Source of the DNA: Bacillus ectoiniformans
GTDB taxonomy: Bacteria; Bacillota; Bacilli; Bacillales; Domibacillaceae
Reading direction: 5' to 3'
NCBI RefSeq assembly: GCF_016908875.1
Contig: NZ_JAFBES010000013.1
Span: forward strand, 1-64,000
DNA length: 64,000 nucleotides
The notes under the pieces were generated by a model, which ran no database searches, had not been told where the DNA came from, and worked only from the letters and a program-made list of their open reading frames with translations. Of the stretch, positions 1 to 6,700 are shown in pieces. Position numbers and translations under genes: made by a program. Numbering within the stretch: position 1 is the stretch's first letter; the number at the start of each line of letters is the position of its first letter.

Positions 1-94
1 ATGATTTACGTCATACTTAAATGAACCGCCGTATACCGATCGGTACGTACGGTGGTGTGAGAGGTCGGGGGTTAGTCACCCCCTCCTACTCGAT
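1..94 (+). mobile_element. 3' end of a group II intron (domains V and VI)
   Basis: Bases 25-56 fold as a typical group II intron domain V: a 9-bp lower stem (25-33 with 48-56), a two-base CG bulge at 46-47, and a UACC/GGUA upper stem with a GAUC loop. Domain VI follows at 59-91 with a G-rich/C-rich stem. The A at 88 is left unpaired between CCU and CUC, the usual branch-point position, seven bases from a probable 3' splice site after base 94. The intron body and any reverse transcriptase lie outside the window. The intron is on the strand opposite to sigK, so it cannot splice out of sigK mRNA. The domain V/VI fold is seen in the sequence; the exact boundary is inferred. Confidence 0.85.
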
Positions 95-805
95 TCCATT
101 TTCTCCGCCTTTTTCTTCACGGTAAAATTCATGAAACATCTTCATCAATGCCCGTTTTTCAATTCGAGACACATAGCTTCTGGAAATACCCAGCTCTTTC
201 GCTATTTCCCTTTGTGTTTTTTCATCATCCTGATTTAATCCGAAACGGGCAATAATCACTTCCTGCTCGCGTTCATCGAGCACCCGCAGAAACTTCAGCA
301 CTTTCTTTAATTCCATCGACAAAAGAATATGGTCGAGCACATCATCATCTTCAGATTTTAAAATATCCAATAGGTTAATTTCGTTGCCTTCTTTGTCTTG
401 ACCGATCGGATCTTGAAGCGAGACGTTTTTTTTCGTTTTCTTTAACGCCCGGAGATGCATGAGGATCTCGTTCTCGATACAACGAGCCGCATAAGTTGCA
501 AGTTTCGTTCCTTTTCCTCCTGAATAGCTTTCAATCCCTTTAATTAACCCAATCGTGCCGATCGAAATCAAATCTTCAGGATCTTCACCCGTGTTTTCAA
601 ATTTTTTGACGATATGAGCAACGAGGCGAAGGTTGTGCTCAATTAACTTGTTTCTAGCTTCTTCATCACCAGCCGACATTCGTTCTAAGTACATTTTCTC
701 GTCACTAGCTGACAAAGGCTGTGGAAACGCATTGTTTTTTACGTAGGAAACGAAGAAAAACAAGTCTTTCGCTACATAAGACAGCGCAGTAAGGATTCCG
801 AACAT
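86..805 (-). CDS. sigK: RNA polymerase sigma-K factor precursor
   Basis: This 239-aa protein is the late mother-cell sporulation sigma factor, which directs coat and cortex-lysis gene expression after engulfment. Residues 1-20 form a hydrophobic pro-sequence ending in FVS, followed by [12 protein letters not shown]. This matches the known pro-sigma-K processing junction before Tyr21. Region 2 ([20 protein letters not shown]) and region 4 ([20 protein letters not shown]) are complete. No skin-type element interrupts the gene. The start has a strong AAAAAGGAGGG site. The frame ends in codons ATC GAG TAG at 94-86, which belong to the antisense group II intron. The natural C-terminal tail therefore appears to have been replaced, though both conserved DNA- and core-binding regions are intact. 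Confidence 0.95.
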   Translation of the reverse strand: MFGILTALSYVAKDLFFFVSYVKNNAFPQPLSASDEKMYLERMSAGDEEARNKLIEHNLRLVAHIVKKFENTGEDPEDLISIGTIGLIKGIESYSGGKGTKLATYAARCIENEILMHLRALKKTKKNVSLQDPIGQDKEGNEINLLDILKSEDDDVLDHILLSMELKKVLKFLRVLDEREQEVIIARFGLNQDDEKTQREIAKELGISRSYVSRIEKRALMKMFHEFYREEKGGENGIE

Positions 806-915
806 ACAAGGCCCTCCTTTTTAATGTAACAGCCATTTTCACAAGTGTATGTTTGAAGTTCCTCATATTTGCCTGTCCTTGTCAGAAAGCTTGAGTTTCC
901 CGAAATAAACAGAAA
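797..915. repeat. 119-bp direct repeat, copy A (sigK 5' end and promoter)
   Basis: This block spans the first codons of sigK (MFG), its ribosome binding site and its promoter region. It is repeated at 1769-1887 in the same orientation. By hand alignment the copies are ungapped with about 12 mismatches in 119 positions (about 90% identity). The -10 element, the bases around the ribosome binding site and the distal end are unchanged. Confidence 0.9.
844..870 (-). promoter_or_regulatory. sigma-E type promoter of sigK with SpoIIID-like box
   Basis: On the minus strand a -35 element AAATATG (870-864) is followed after 12 bases by CATACACT (851-844), close to the sigma-E consensus (ATATT and CATACANT). 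Immediately upstream, AAGGACAGGC (880-871) fits the SpoIIID consensus WWRRACARNY. This agrees with known sigK control by sigma-E plus SpoIIID. The start codon lies about 30 bases downstream of the expected transcription start. Confidence 0.7.
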
Positions 916-985
916 GCATCCATTTCTTATCCTAGCTTTAAAGAACAAATGTTTATTATAATAAAGAAAAAAGGAGTGAAACAAA

Positions 986-1234
986 ATGAAATGGCAAGAA
1001 GCAAGAGAACTGTTCCCAGACCAGTTTCTATTAGTTTCTATTCTCGATTACCATATTGAGGAAGATAAGAAAATTGTCGATGAAGTTGCTCCTATTCGGC
1101 CAGTAACGGATGATGAGGCAAACAAAGAGTTTTTTCGCGCTAAAGAAGGAACGTGTGTGTACCATACTTCCAATGAACAATTTATTATTCACTTGAGGAA
1201 AGATCCTTTAATAAGAGTGAGACGCATGCAATGA
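986..1234 (+). CDS. Hypothetical 82-aa protein paired with a retropepsin-like protease
   Basis: I do not recognise a named family for this 82-aa soluble, acidic protein (KWQEARELFPDQFLLVSI near the N-terminus). It has no signal peptide or membrane segment. The start has a good AAAAAGGAGTG site. A TATAAT at 957-962 could serve as its -10 element, although no good -35 is seen. The stop overlaps the next gene by four bases (ATGA), so the two are almost certainly translated together. The pair sits between the two copies of the sigK promoter repeat, on the strand opposite to sigK. A role as a partner of, or substrate for, the protease is only a guess. Confidence 0.75.
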   Translation: MKWQEARELFPDQFLLVSILDYHIEEDKKIVDEVAPIRPVTDDEANKEFFRAKEGTCVYHTSNEQFIIHLRKDPLIRVRRMQ

Positions 1235-1602
1235 AAATTTCATATGATGGACAACTGCTTACTACAGAACTGACAGTGACCTATCGAGGACAAACGGTTA
1301 CCATTTCCGATATCATTATTGATACTGGATCCTCTCATACAATTATTTCTCCGGATATATTAGAAGGTATAGGGGTCATATACGAAAATGGTGATCCTAT
1401 TTATGAGGCCTATGGTATTGGGGGCTCTATGCCGTTTTACACAAAGGTAATGGATGAAGTAAAGATCGACATGTTCACTGTTGAAAATTTCGAGGTCGAT
1501 GTAGGAGTGCTTCCCAAAGAACATAATGGATTATTGGGTTTAGATCTTCTCAAAGAGCATGGTTTTATCATTGACTTAGCTAAATTGGAATTGTATCGCT
1601 AA
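1231..1602 (+). CDS. Retropepsin-like aspartic protease (single-lobe)
   Basis: This 123-aa protein has the catalytic signature IIIDTGSSHTIIS near residues 28-40. It has a flap-like GIGG segment and a C-terminal hydrophobic-Gly motif, GLLGLDLLKEHGF, as in clan AA retroviral-type proteases. It is about half the size of pepsin, so it should act as a homodimer. No signal peptide or transmembrane segment is present, which implies a cytoplasmic location. It overlaps the upstream 82-aa gene by ATGA and its 3' end overlaps the convergent small ORF at 1580-1777. The substrate is unknown. The family assignment rests on the DTGSS motif and overall length. Confidence 0.8.
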   Translation: MKISYDGQLLTTELTVTYRGQTVTISDIIIDTGSSHTIISPDILEGIGVIYENGDPIYEAYGIGGSMPFYTKVMDEVKIDMFTVENFEVDVGVLPKEHNGLLGLDLLKEHGFIIDLAKLELYR

Positions 1603-1777
1603 ATGGATAATAACCTTGAAAAAGAAACTCTTCCATTCGAGTCAAAATACTTATAGCAGCTATGATGAGGACGCAACTGGCTATTGATAAAGATTTACTA
1701 ACATGATGATATGATTCCCTATGCTTGTCCTCCTTCGCAACCCTCACAAAATTCTTCACTTGCTTCTTTCCGAACAT
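1580..1777 (-). CDS. Small membrane protein ORF behind the duplicated sigK promoter
   Basis: This 65-aa ORF starts MFGKKQVKNF. It shares its first three codons, its ribosome binding site (AAAAGGAGGG) and its sigma-E-like promoter with sigK, because they lie in copy B of the repeat. The rest is unrelated to SigK: a basic, Lys/His-rich N-terminal half, then one hydrophobic segment (SIASCVLIIAAISIL, about residues 30-44) and a short tail. That layout suggests a single-pass membrane peptide. If expressed, timing should be mother-cell sporulation. The 3' end overlaps the convergent protease gene by 23 bases. It could also be a non-functional by-product of the duplication; no homologue is recognised. 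Confidence 0.45.
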   Translation of the reverse strand: MFGKKQVKNFVRVAKEDKHRESYHHVSKSLSIASCVLIIAAISILTRMEEFLFQGYYPFSDTIPI

Positions 1778-1887
1778 ATGCGGCCCTCCTTTTGAATGTA
1801 ACAGCCATTTTCACAAGTGTATGTAAGAACTTCCTAATATTTGCCTGTCCTGTTCAGAAAGCTTCACTTTCCCGAAATAAACAGAAA
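1769..1887. repeat. 119-bp direct repeat, copy B (sigK 5' end and promoter)
   Basis: This is the second copy of the sigK upstream block, in the same orientation and about 90% identical to 797-915. It ends one base before the hairpin terminator of pssA. The substitutions fall mostly around the spacer and leader and not in the -10 element, so the copy looks competent as a promoter. Confidence 0.9.
1816..1842 (-). promoter_or_regulatory. sigma-E type promoter in repeat copy B
   Basis: On the minus strand AAATATT (1842-1836) and CATACACT (1823-1816) are separated by 12 bases. The -35 element here matches the sigma-E consensus better than the one in front of sigK. The neighbouring GGACAGGC keeps most of the SpoIIID-like box but has lost its first W. 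It would drive the small membrane ORF at 1580-1777. Confidence 0.55.
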
Positions 1888-1919
1888 TACACCCGCGAAG
1901 CCTGAGCCTCACGGGTGTA
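1888..1919 (-). terminator. Terminator of pssA
   Basis: An inverted repeat with arms TACACCCG and CGGGTGTA lies just beyond the pssA stop, followed on the minus strand by a T-rich run that is not a clean T tract. It lies directly against repeat copy B. Confidence 0.5.
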
Positions 1920-1929
1920 ATCGATCAAG

Positions 1930-2469
1930 TTAAAATTTCTTTAAAGTAAACGGGCTGACCATTAATAAAGCCAAAGTCATGGTAATAATCATGAATGAGT
2001 GCACTGGTAAGAATGAAAGACCTAAATAGCTCAGCGTTAATAAACATCCAGCGGCTGTTATTGGAAGCCCTTGGAAATACCCGTTGTTTTCAGTAATATT
2101 GAAGCGAGCCAGTCTAAATGCTCCGCAGCCAATATAAAATACAGTGAAGAAAGCGCCAGGAAAACCAAATTGATGTAAGACCGTACTGTATAATAAAAGG
2201 GCAGGTGCGACGCCGAATGAGATCACATCACACATCGAGTCCAGCTGCTTTCCAAGCTCAGATTCAATGTTCATTTTTCTCGCGACCATTCCATCGAATC
2301 GGTCAGCAAGAGCCGCTACGAAAATTAATAACAATCCTAAATTATATTGGGCATTTAAAGTCATTACTATAGAAAATCCGCCTAAAGCTAAATTGCCTAG
2401 CGTAAGGACGTTAGCTGTCTGCGCTTTAACTTTCTTTACTGTTGAATCTAATACATGAGAAATAAACAA
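1930..2469 (-). CDS. pssA: CDP-diacylglycerol--serine O-phosphatidyltransferase
   Basis: This 179-aa integral membrane enzyme makes phosphatidylserine from CDP-diacylglycerol and serine, the first step towards phosphatidylethanolamine. The CDP-alcohol phosphotransferase signature D-x2-D-G-x2-A-R-x8-G-x3-D-x3-D is complete (DRFDGMVARK ... GKQLDSMCD, about residues 56-80). Several hydrophobic helices follow. Translation starts at a TTG 9 bases after GGAG; no ATG is available in frame near the N-terminus. It is divergent from psd, which acts on its product. The shared intergenic region of about 120 bases is very A+T rich and probably holds both promoters. Confidence 0.93.
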   Translation of the reverse strand: MFISHVLDSTVKKVKAQTANVLTLGNLALGGFSIVMTLNAQYNLGLLLIFVAALADRFDGMVARKMNIESELGKQLDSMCDVISFGVAPALLLYSTVLHQFGFPGAFFTVFYIGCGAFRLARFNITENNGYFQGLPITAAGCLLTLSYLGLSFLPVHSFMIITMTLALLMVSPFTLKKF

Positions 2470-2591
2470 ATTCTCACTCTCCTCGAATTTAGCAGGAAAT
2501 CTGCTTATGATTTATTATATAATAATATTTTAACAATAATTAATTATACCATAAATTTGATGGGATAATTTACTTTTTTGGGGGTTTGTCT

Positions 2592-3383
2592 GTGCGCGAG
2601 CAATTATATCAATGTTTAATTGAATTAACAAATAAAAAATGGTCGTCAAAATTACTGCAACATTATACGGGTTCTTCCATCAGCAAGCCGATGATTCGGC
2701 GGTTTATGAAATTCTATCAGATCAATGAAAAGGAAATGGAGCATTCAGCAGATGATTATCAAACCCTCCATGACTTTTTTATGAGAACTCTGCATAGTGA
2801 GGCGCGCACGATTGATAAAGGGGATCTTCATGTGACGAGTCCCGTTGATGCAATGCTTGCTGACTCGGGAGTCATTGAGCCTGATTCAGTTATTACTGTA
2901 AAGGGGAAGCCTTATTCAGTGGAAGAAATGCTTGGAGATAAATCAAAGGCGGCATTTTATACGGGCGGTCATTACATGGTTCTGTATTTAAGCCCGGCCC
3001 ATTACCACCGCATTCATAGTCCGGCAGATGGAACAGTAGTGGATCGATGGACGCTAGGCAAACATTCGTATCCAGTCAACCGTATAGGGCTTGCTTATGG
3101 TAAAGCGCCGCTCGCCAAAAATTATCGTGATATAACGGAGCTTCAGCATAGCAAGGCCAAGATGGCGATTGTTAAAGTCGGGGCAATGTTTGTCAATTCA
3201 ATTGAGCGCACACATGAGAACCCTGTATGGAAGCAAGGAGAAGAAGTGGCCTACTTTAACTTCGGATCGACGGTCGTTATGCTCTTTGAACCTGATACAT
3301 TTGTACAGGACAACCAGTATTCCGTGCCATGCGAGGTAAAGGTAGGTCAAAAATTGGGCATATTAAAGGAAGGCAACGTGTAA
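2592..3383 (+). CDS. psd: Phosphatidylserine decarboxylase proenzyme
   Basis: This 263-aa membrane-associated enzyme converts phosphatidylserine to phosphatidylethanolamine. The chain cleaves itself at the Gly-Ser bond of FNFGSTVVM near the C-terminus, making a pyruvoyl-bearing alpha subunit. The conserved HYMVLYLSPAHYHRIHSP segment is present. I prefer the GTG at 2592, seven bases after GGGGG; a TTG at 2586 in the same frame is also possible. Its partner pssA is divergent and not in the same operon, unlike in B. subtilis. Confidence 0.92.
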   Translation: MREQLYQCLIELTNKKWSSKLLQHYTGSSISKPMIRRFMKFYQINEKEMEHSADDYQTLHDFFMRTLHSEARTIDKGDLHVTSPVDAMLADSGVIEPDSVITVKGKPYSVEEMLGDKSKAAFYTGGHYMVLYLSPAHYHRIHSPADGTVVDRWTLGKHSYPVNRIGLAYGKAPLAKNYRDITELQHSKAKMAIVKVGAMFVNSIERTHENPVWKQGEEVAYFNFGSTVVMLFEPDTFVQDNQYSVPCEVKVGQKLGILKEGNV

Positions 3384-3403
3384 AGAATAGGGAGAAAAAG
3401 AAA

Positions 3404-3423
3404 ACACCTGCCGAAGCAGGTGT
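3404..3423 (-). terminator. Terminator of sda, between sda and psd
   Basis: A perfect 8-bp stem (ACACCTGC / GCAGGTGT) with a CGAA tetraloop is followed on the minus strand by TTTTCTTTTT. It lies directly after the sda stop and may also end psd transcription weakly. Confidence 0.7.
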
Positions 3424-3425
3424 GA

Positions 3426-3566
3426 TTAAGAAGAAATCTTCACCTGGTTAGTCAAGGCGCGTTTTCTTAATTCGTTTTCTATTAAAAGGATAAATTCTGG
3501 GTTCAGGTTAAGTTTTTTTGCTTTTGAGTAAGACTCTAATAATAATTCATCGGAAATATAGTTCAT
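3426..3566 (-). CDS. sda: Sporulation checkpoint inhibitor Sda
   Basis: This 46-aa protein starts MNYISDELLLESY and continues with LNLNPEFILLIENELRKR, matching the helical hairpin of Sda. In B. subtilis Sda binds the histidine kinases KinA and KinB and blocks the phosphorelay when replication is perturbed. The gene is in its usual place next to yqeG. A GAGGTG ribosome binding site precedes the ATG. The upstream region carries DnaA boxes, as expected for a gene whose transcription follows DnaA activity. Confidence 0.9.
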   Translation of the reverse strand: MNYISDELLLESYSKAKKLNLNPEFILLIENELRKRALTNQVKISS

Positions 3567-3686
3567 TTTTTATTCACCTCACAAAATTTTGGTTCTAATC
3601 CGAAGGTGTTACACATAAGTTAGTAAGTTGTTTACCTGTGTTGTACCCAACTTTACCAAATATAAACAAGAAGAACAAGTGTTCCT

Positions 3687-3785
3687 TTATCCACAGGGAC
3701 TGGTGGATAAATTGTGGGTGAACTGTGATTAAATAGGAAAAAACGGGAAAATACACAATGTATAATGTGTATAATTTTATCCACA
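3687..3785. promoter_or_regulatory. DnaA-box cluster upstream of sda
   Basis: The 365-base gap between sda and yqeG holds two exact DnaA boxes, TTATCCACA, at 3687-3695 and 3777-3785. It also has one 8/9 match in the opposite orientation at 3702-3710 and weaker matches near 3713-3721 and 3724-3732. The setting fits DnaA control of sda as known in B. subtilis. The rest of the gap is A+T rich and probably contains the sda and yqeG promoters; I see no gene in it. Confidence 0.75.
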
Positions 3786-3931
3786 TGAAAAAAATGGCCT
3801 AGTATTTGTCGAAAAATAATTTTTTTCTTTAATAAATGAAAGAAATTTGATATCTTATGTTAGGCTTTGTAACAGTGTTCAAAATTAGATATCATAGAAA
3901 AGGAATGTTTTTATAAATTGAGGTGTAAGCG

Positions 3932-4456
3932 GTGCTAAAATTATTTCTGCCTAATCAGCAAGTAAAAAGTATATATGAGGTTCGTCCTGAAGATCTGCTG
4001 GCAAGAGGGGTAAAAGCGATTATTACCGATCTTGACAATACGCTGGTAGCTTGGGATCAGCCGGACGCCACTCCGCAGCTGTTAGAGTGGTTCAAAGTGA
4101 TGAGAAGTCATGGAATCAAGGTGTTAATTGTCTCTAATAACAAAGAAAAAAGGGTTTCAAGCTTTTCAACGCCTGTTGATATCCCCTACATTTTTGAAGC
4201 GAGAAAACCGATGGGCAAAGCGTTTCGAAAAGCGATCAAGCTATTAAATGTACGGAAAGAAGAGACGGTTGTGATCGGTGACCAGCTCTTGACGGATGTA
4301 TTCGGCGGTAACCGCGGCGGGTTCTATACCATTTTAGTCATACCTGTTGCGCAGACGGACGGCTTTTGGACAAGAATTAACCGTCGAATTGAACGAAGAT
4401 TAATGGATTTCTTTAAACGAAAAGGTTTAATTGAGTGGGAGGAACGTAAACAGTGA
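3932..4456 (+). CDS. yqeG: YqeG-family HAD-type phosphatase
   Basis: This 174-aa protein is of the haloacid dehalogenase superfamily, subfamily IIIA. Motif I is ITDLDNTLVAWD (nucleophile Asp33, acid/base Asp35). Motif II is VSNN, motif III contains the Lys of ARKPMGKAF, and motif IV is IGDQLLTDVFGGN. The substrate is not established. The GTG start follows a GAGGTG site. It heads the operon yqeG-yqeH-aroE-yqeI-nadD-yqeK-rsfS-yqeM, with a four-base overlap into yqeH. Confidence 0.9.
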   Translation: MLKLFLPNQQVKSIYEVRPEDLLARGVKAIITDLDNTLVAWDQPDATPQLLEWFKVMRSHGIKVLIVSNNKEKRVSSFSTPVDIPYIFEARKPMGKAFRKAIKLLNVRKEETVVIGDQLLTDVFGGNRGGFYTILVIPVAQTDGFWTRINRRIERRLMDFFKRKGLIEWEERKQ

Positions 4457-5559
4457 GTGAAGACAAAATCGTTTGTACAGGCTGCGGCGTCGATATTCAG
4501 ACAGAAGATCCTAGCGGGCTAGGCTATGCCCCGCCGTCTGCATTAGAAAAAGAGGTCATTATTTGCCAGCGCTGTTTTCGGCTAAAGAACTATAATGAAG
4601 TGCAGGATGTGCCGTTAACAGATGATGACTTTCTAAAAATATTAAATACACTTGGTGAAACGGACAGCTTAATTGTAAAAATTGTAGACATCTTTGATTT
4701 TAACGGCAGCTGGCTGCCGGGGCTTCACCGCTTTGTCGGAAAGAATCCAATTTTGTTAATCGGCAATAAAGTGGACTTGCTTCCTAAATCCGTTAAGCCT
4801 AATAAATTAATTAATTGGATGAAGCATGAAGCGAAAGAGCTAGGTATGAAACCAGTGGATGTCATGCTTGTGAGCGCGGCTAAAGGACGTTCTATTCAAG
4901 AAGCGGCGGAGGCCATTGATTATTATCGTAATGGAAAAAACGTCTATGTAGTAGGCTGTACCAATGTAGGGAAATCTACATTCATTAACCGCATTATTAA
5001 AGAAGTGACCGGTGAAGGCGACGTTATTACCACTTCTCACTTCCCGGGGACGACACTTGATATGATCGAGATCCCACTAGATGATGGTCACTACCTTATT
5101 GACACGCCTGGAATTATCAATCATCATCAAATGGCTCACTTTGTTGATAAAAGAGACTTGAAATATATTACGCCGAAAAAAGAGATCAAACCAAAAGTGT
5201 TTCAGCTGAATGAGGAACAGACATTGTTCTTTGGCGGGCTGGCACGATTTGATTATATTTCAGGGGGGCGCCGTGCATTCGCATGCCACTTGTCAAATGA
5301 GCTGAATATTCATCGCACAAAGCTTGAAAAAGCGGAGGAGCTGTATGAGAAGCATGCAGGAGAAATGCTCACTCCGCCACGACCAGAGCAAATGGGGGAG
5401 TTTCCTGAACTGGTTCGTCATGAATTTATGATTAAAGAAGGAAAAACGGATGTCGTCTTTTCTGGATTAGGATGGGTAACAGTGAACGAACCGGGAGCAA
5501 AGGTAGCAGCGTATGTTCCTAAAGGCGTCAGCGTGTTTTTAAGAAAGTCTTTAATTTAA
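4453..5559 (+). CDS. yqeH: Ribosome-biogenesis GTPase YqeH (circularly permuted)
   Basis: This 368-aa GTPase is needed for 30S subunit assembly. It has an N-terminal zinc finger (Cys8, Cys11, Cys38, Cys41). The G motifs are in permuted order: G4 NKVD and G5 SAAKG come before G1 GCTNVGKST and G3 DTPG. The C-terminal region is the usual RNA/protein-binding tail. The GTG start overlaps the yqeG stop by four bases, so translation is likely coupled. Confidence 0.95.
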   Translation: MSEDKIVCTGCGVDIQTEDPSGLGYAPPSALEKEVIICQRCFRLKNYNEVQDVPLTDDDFLKILNTLGETDSLIVKIVDIFDFNGSWLPGLHRFVGKNPILLIGNKVDLLPKSVKPNKLINWMKHEAKELGMKPVDVMLVSAAKGRSIQEAAEAIDYYRNGKNVYVVGCTNVGKSTFINRIIKEVTGEGDVITTSHFPGTTLDMIEIPLDDGHYLIDTPGIINHHQMAHFVDKRDLKYITPKKEIKPKVFQLNEEQTLFFGGLARFDYISGGRRAFACHLSNELNIHRTKLEKAEELYEKHAGEMLTPPRPEQMGEFPELVRHEFMIKEGKTDVVFSGLGWVTVNEPGAKVAAYVPKGVSVFLRKSLI

Positions 5560-5571
5560 GCAGGTGAAAAT

Positions 5572-6420
5572 ATGAAGAAAATATTCGGTGTCATCGGCGA
5601 TCCGATTGGCCACTCTATGTCTCCCGCCATGCACAATGATGCTTTCGAGAGGATTGGCATGGATGCAAGTTATCTCCCGTTCCACGTAACGAAAGAAAAC
5701 TTAGCGGATGCGGTTAAGGGAATGAAAGCCATTGGTGTTCAAGGATTTAATGTGACCATTCCGCATAAAACAGAGATTATCCCTCTTCTTGATGAAGTAG
5801 ATCCTCTTGCTTCCGTTATCGGGGCTGTGAACACGGTCGTGCGTGAGAAGGGGCGCTTTAAAGGGTATAACACGGATGGTTTAGGATATGTAAGGGCACT
5901 TAGAGAGTCTTTTCCCGGCAGCATAGAAGACCAGCGTGTGCTGATCATTGGTGCAGGTGGAGCGGCGAGAGGCATTTACTATACACTTGCTTCTGAAAAA
6001 GTGACTCAAATGGATGTGGCGAACCGGACAGTCGATAAAGCAAAACAGCTATCCGATGCTTGCCCTTATCCTGTAGACGGGGTAAGTCTGACACTTGAGG
6101 CAGCGGCTGCTCAGTTAGAGACCTACGATATTATTATTCAAACGACATCGATTGGAATGGCGCCTGCTATTGATCAGAAACCGATTTCTCTCGACCGGTT
6201 AAAGCAGGGAGCTTTTGTATCAGATATCATTTACAACCCTCTTCAAACCGAGCTTTTAAAAGAAGCAGAGGAGCGAAGAGCAGGCACTCAAAATGGAATT
6301 CAAATGTTTGTTCATCAGGGAGCCCTCGCTTTTGAAAAGTGGACGGGAGTATATCCTGATGTGAAGAGAATGGAAGAGCTTGTGCTCAAACAACTAGGAG
6401 GAAATTATGCTAACAGGTAA
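5572..6420 (+). CDS. aroE: Shikimate dehydrogenase (NADP+)
   Basis: This 282-aa enzyme reduces 3-dehydroshikimate to shikimate in aromatic amino-acid synthesis. It shows the substrate-binding GHSMSPAMHND, the catalytic Lys in NVTIPHK, NT in GAVNTVV, the Asp of YNTDG, and the NADP-binding GAGGAARG loop. Length is typical. An AGGTG site stands before the ATG, 12 bases after yqeH. The 3' end overlaps yqeI by 14 bases. Confidence 0.96.
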   Translation: MKKIFGVIGDPIGHSMSPAMHNDAFERIGMDASYLPFHVTKENLADAVKGMKAIGVQGFNVTIPHKTEIIPLLDEVDPLASVIGAVNTVVREKGRFKGYNTDGLGYVRALRESFPGSIEDQRVLIIGAGGAARGIYYTLASEKVTQMDVANRTVDKAKQLSDACPYPVDGVSLTLEAAAAQLETYDIIIQTTSIGMAPAIDQKPISLDRLKQGAFVSDIIYNPLQTELLKEAEERRAGTQNGIQMFVHQGALAFEKWTGVYPDVKRMEELVLKQLGGNYANR

Positions 6421-6700
6421 ACAAAAAAGATTTTTACGTTCAGAGGCTCACCATTTAAGCCCGATTTTTCAAGTGGGCAAAGGCGGAGTCAACGACAATA
6501 TGATTACACAAATTGCCGAGGCTTTAGAAGTGCGTGAATTAATTAAAGTCAGCATTCTGCAAAACTGTGAAGAAGATAAACATGACGTAGCTGAAGCGTT
6601 GTCAAAAGGGGCAAAAGCAGAGCTGGTTCAACTCATTGGCCATACAGTGGTATTGTATAAAGAATCTAGAGAAAATAAACAAATCACCCTGCCAAGATGA
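6407..6700 (+). CDS. yqeI: Ribosome-assembly RNA-binding protein of the YhbY/CRM family
   Basis: This 97-aa single CRM-domain protein has the conserved QVGKGGVNDNM loop (GxxG motif). The family binds pre-50S ribosomal particles. AGGAGG precedes the ATG inside the end of aroE. It overlaps nadD by four bases, in keeping with tight operon coupling. Confidence 0.92.
   Translation: MLTGKQKRFLRSEAHHLSPIFQVGKGGVNDNMITQIAEALEVRELIKVSILQNCEEDKHDVAEALSKGAKAELVQLIGHTVVLYKESRENKQITLPR

Noticed and set aside
1711-1905. Plus-strand ORF across repeat copy B
   Set aside because: It reads antisense through a promoter and the pssA terminator and has no ribosome binding site.
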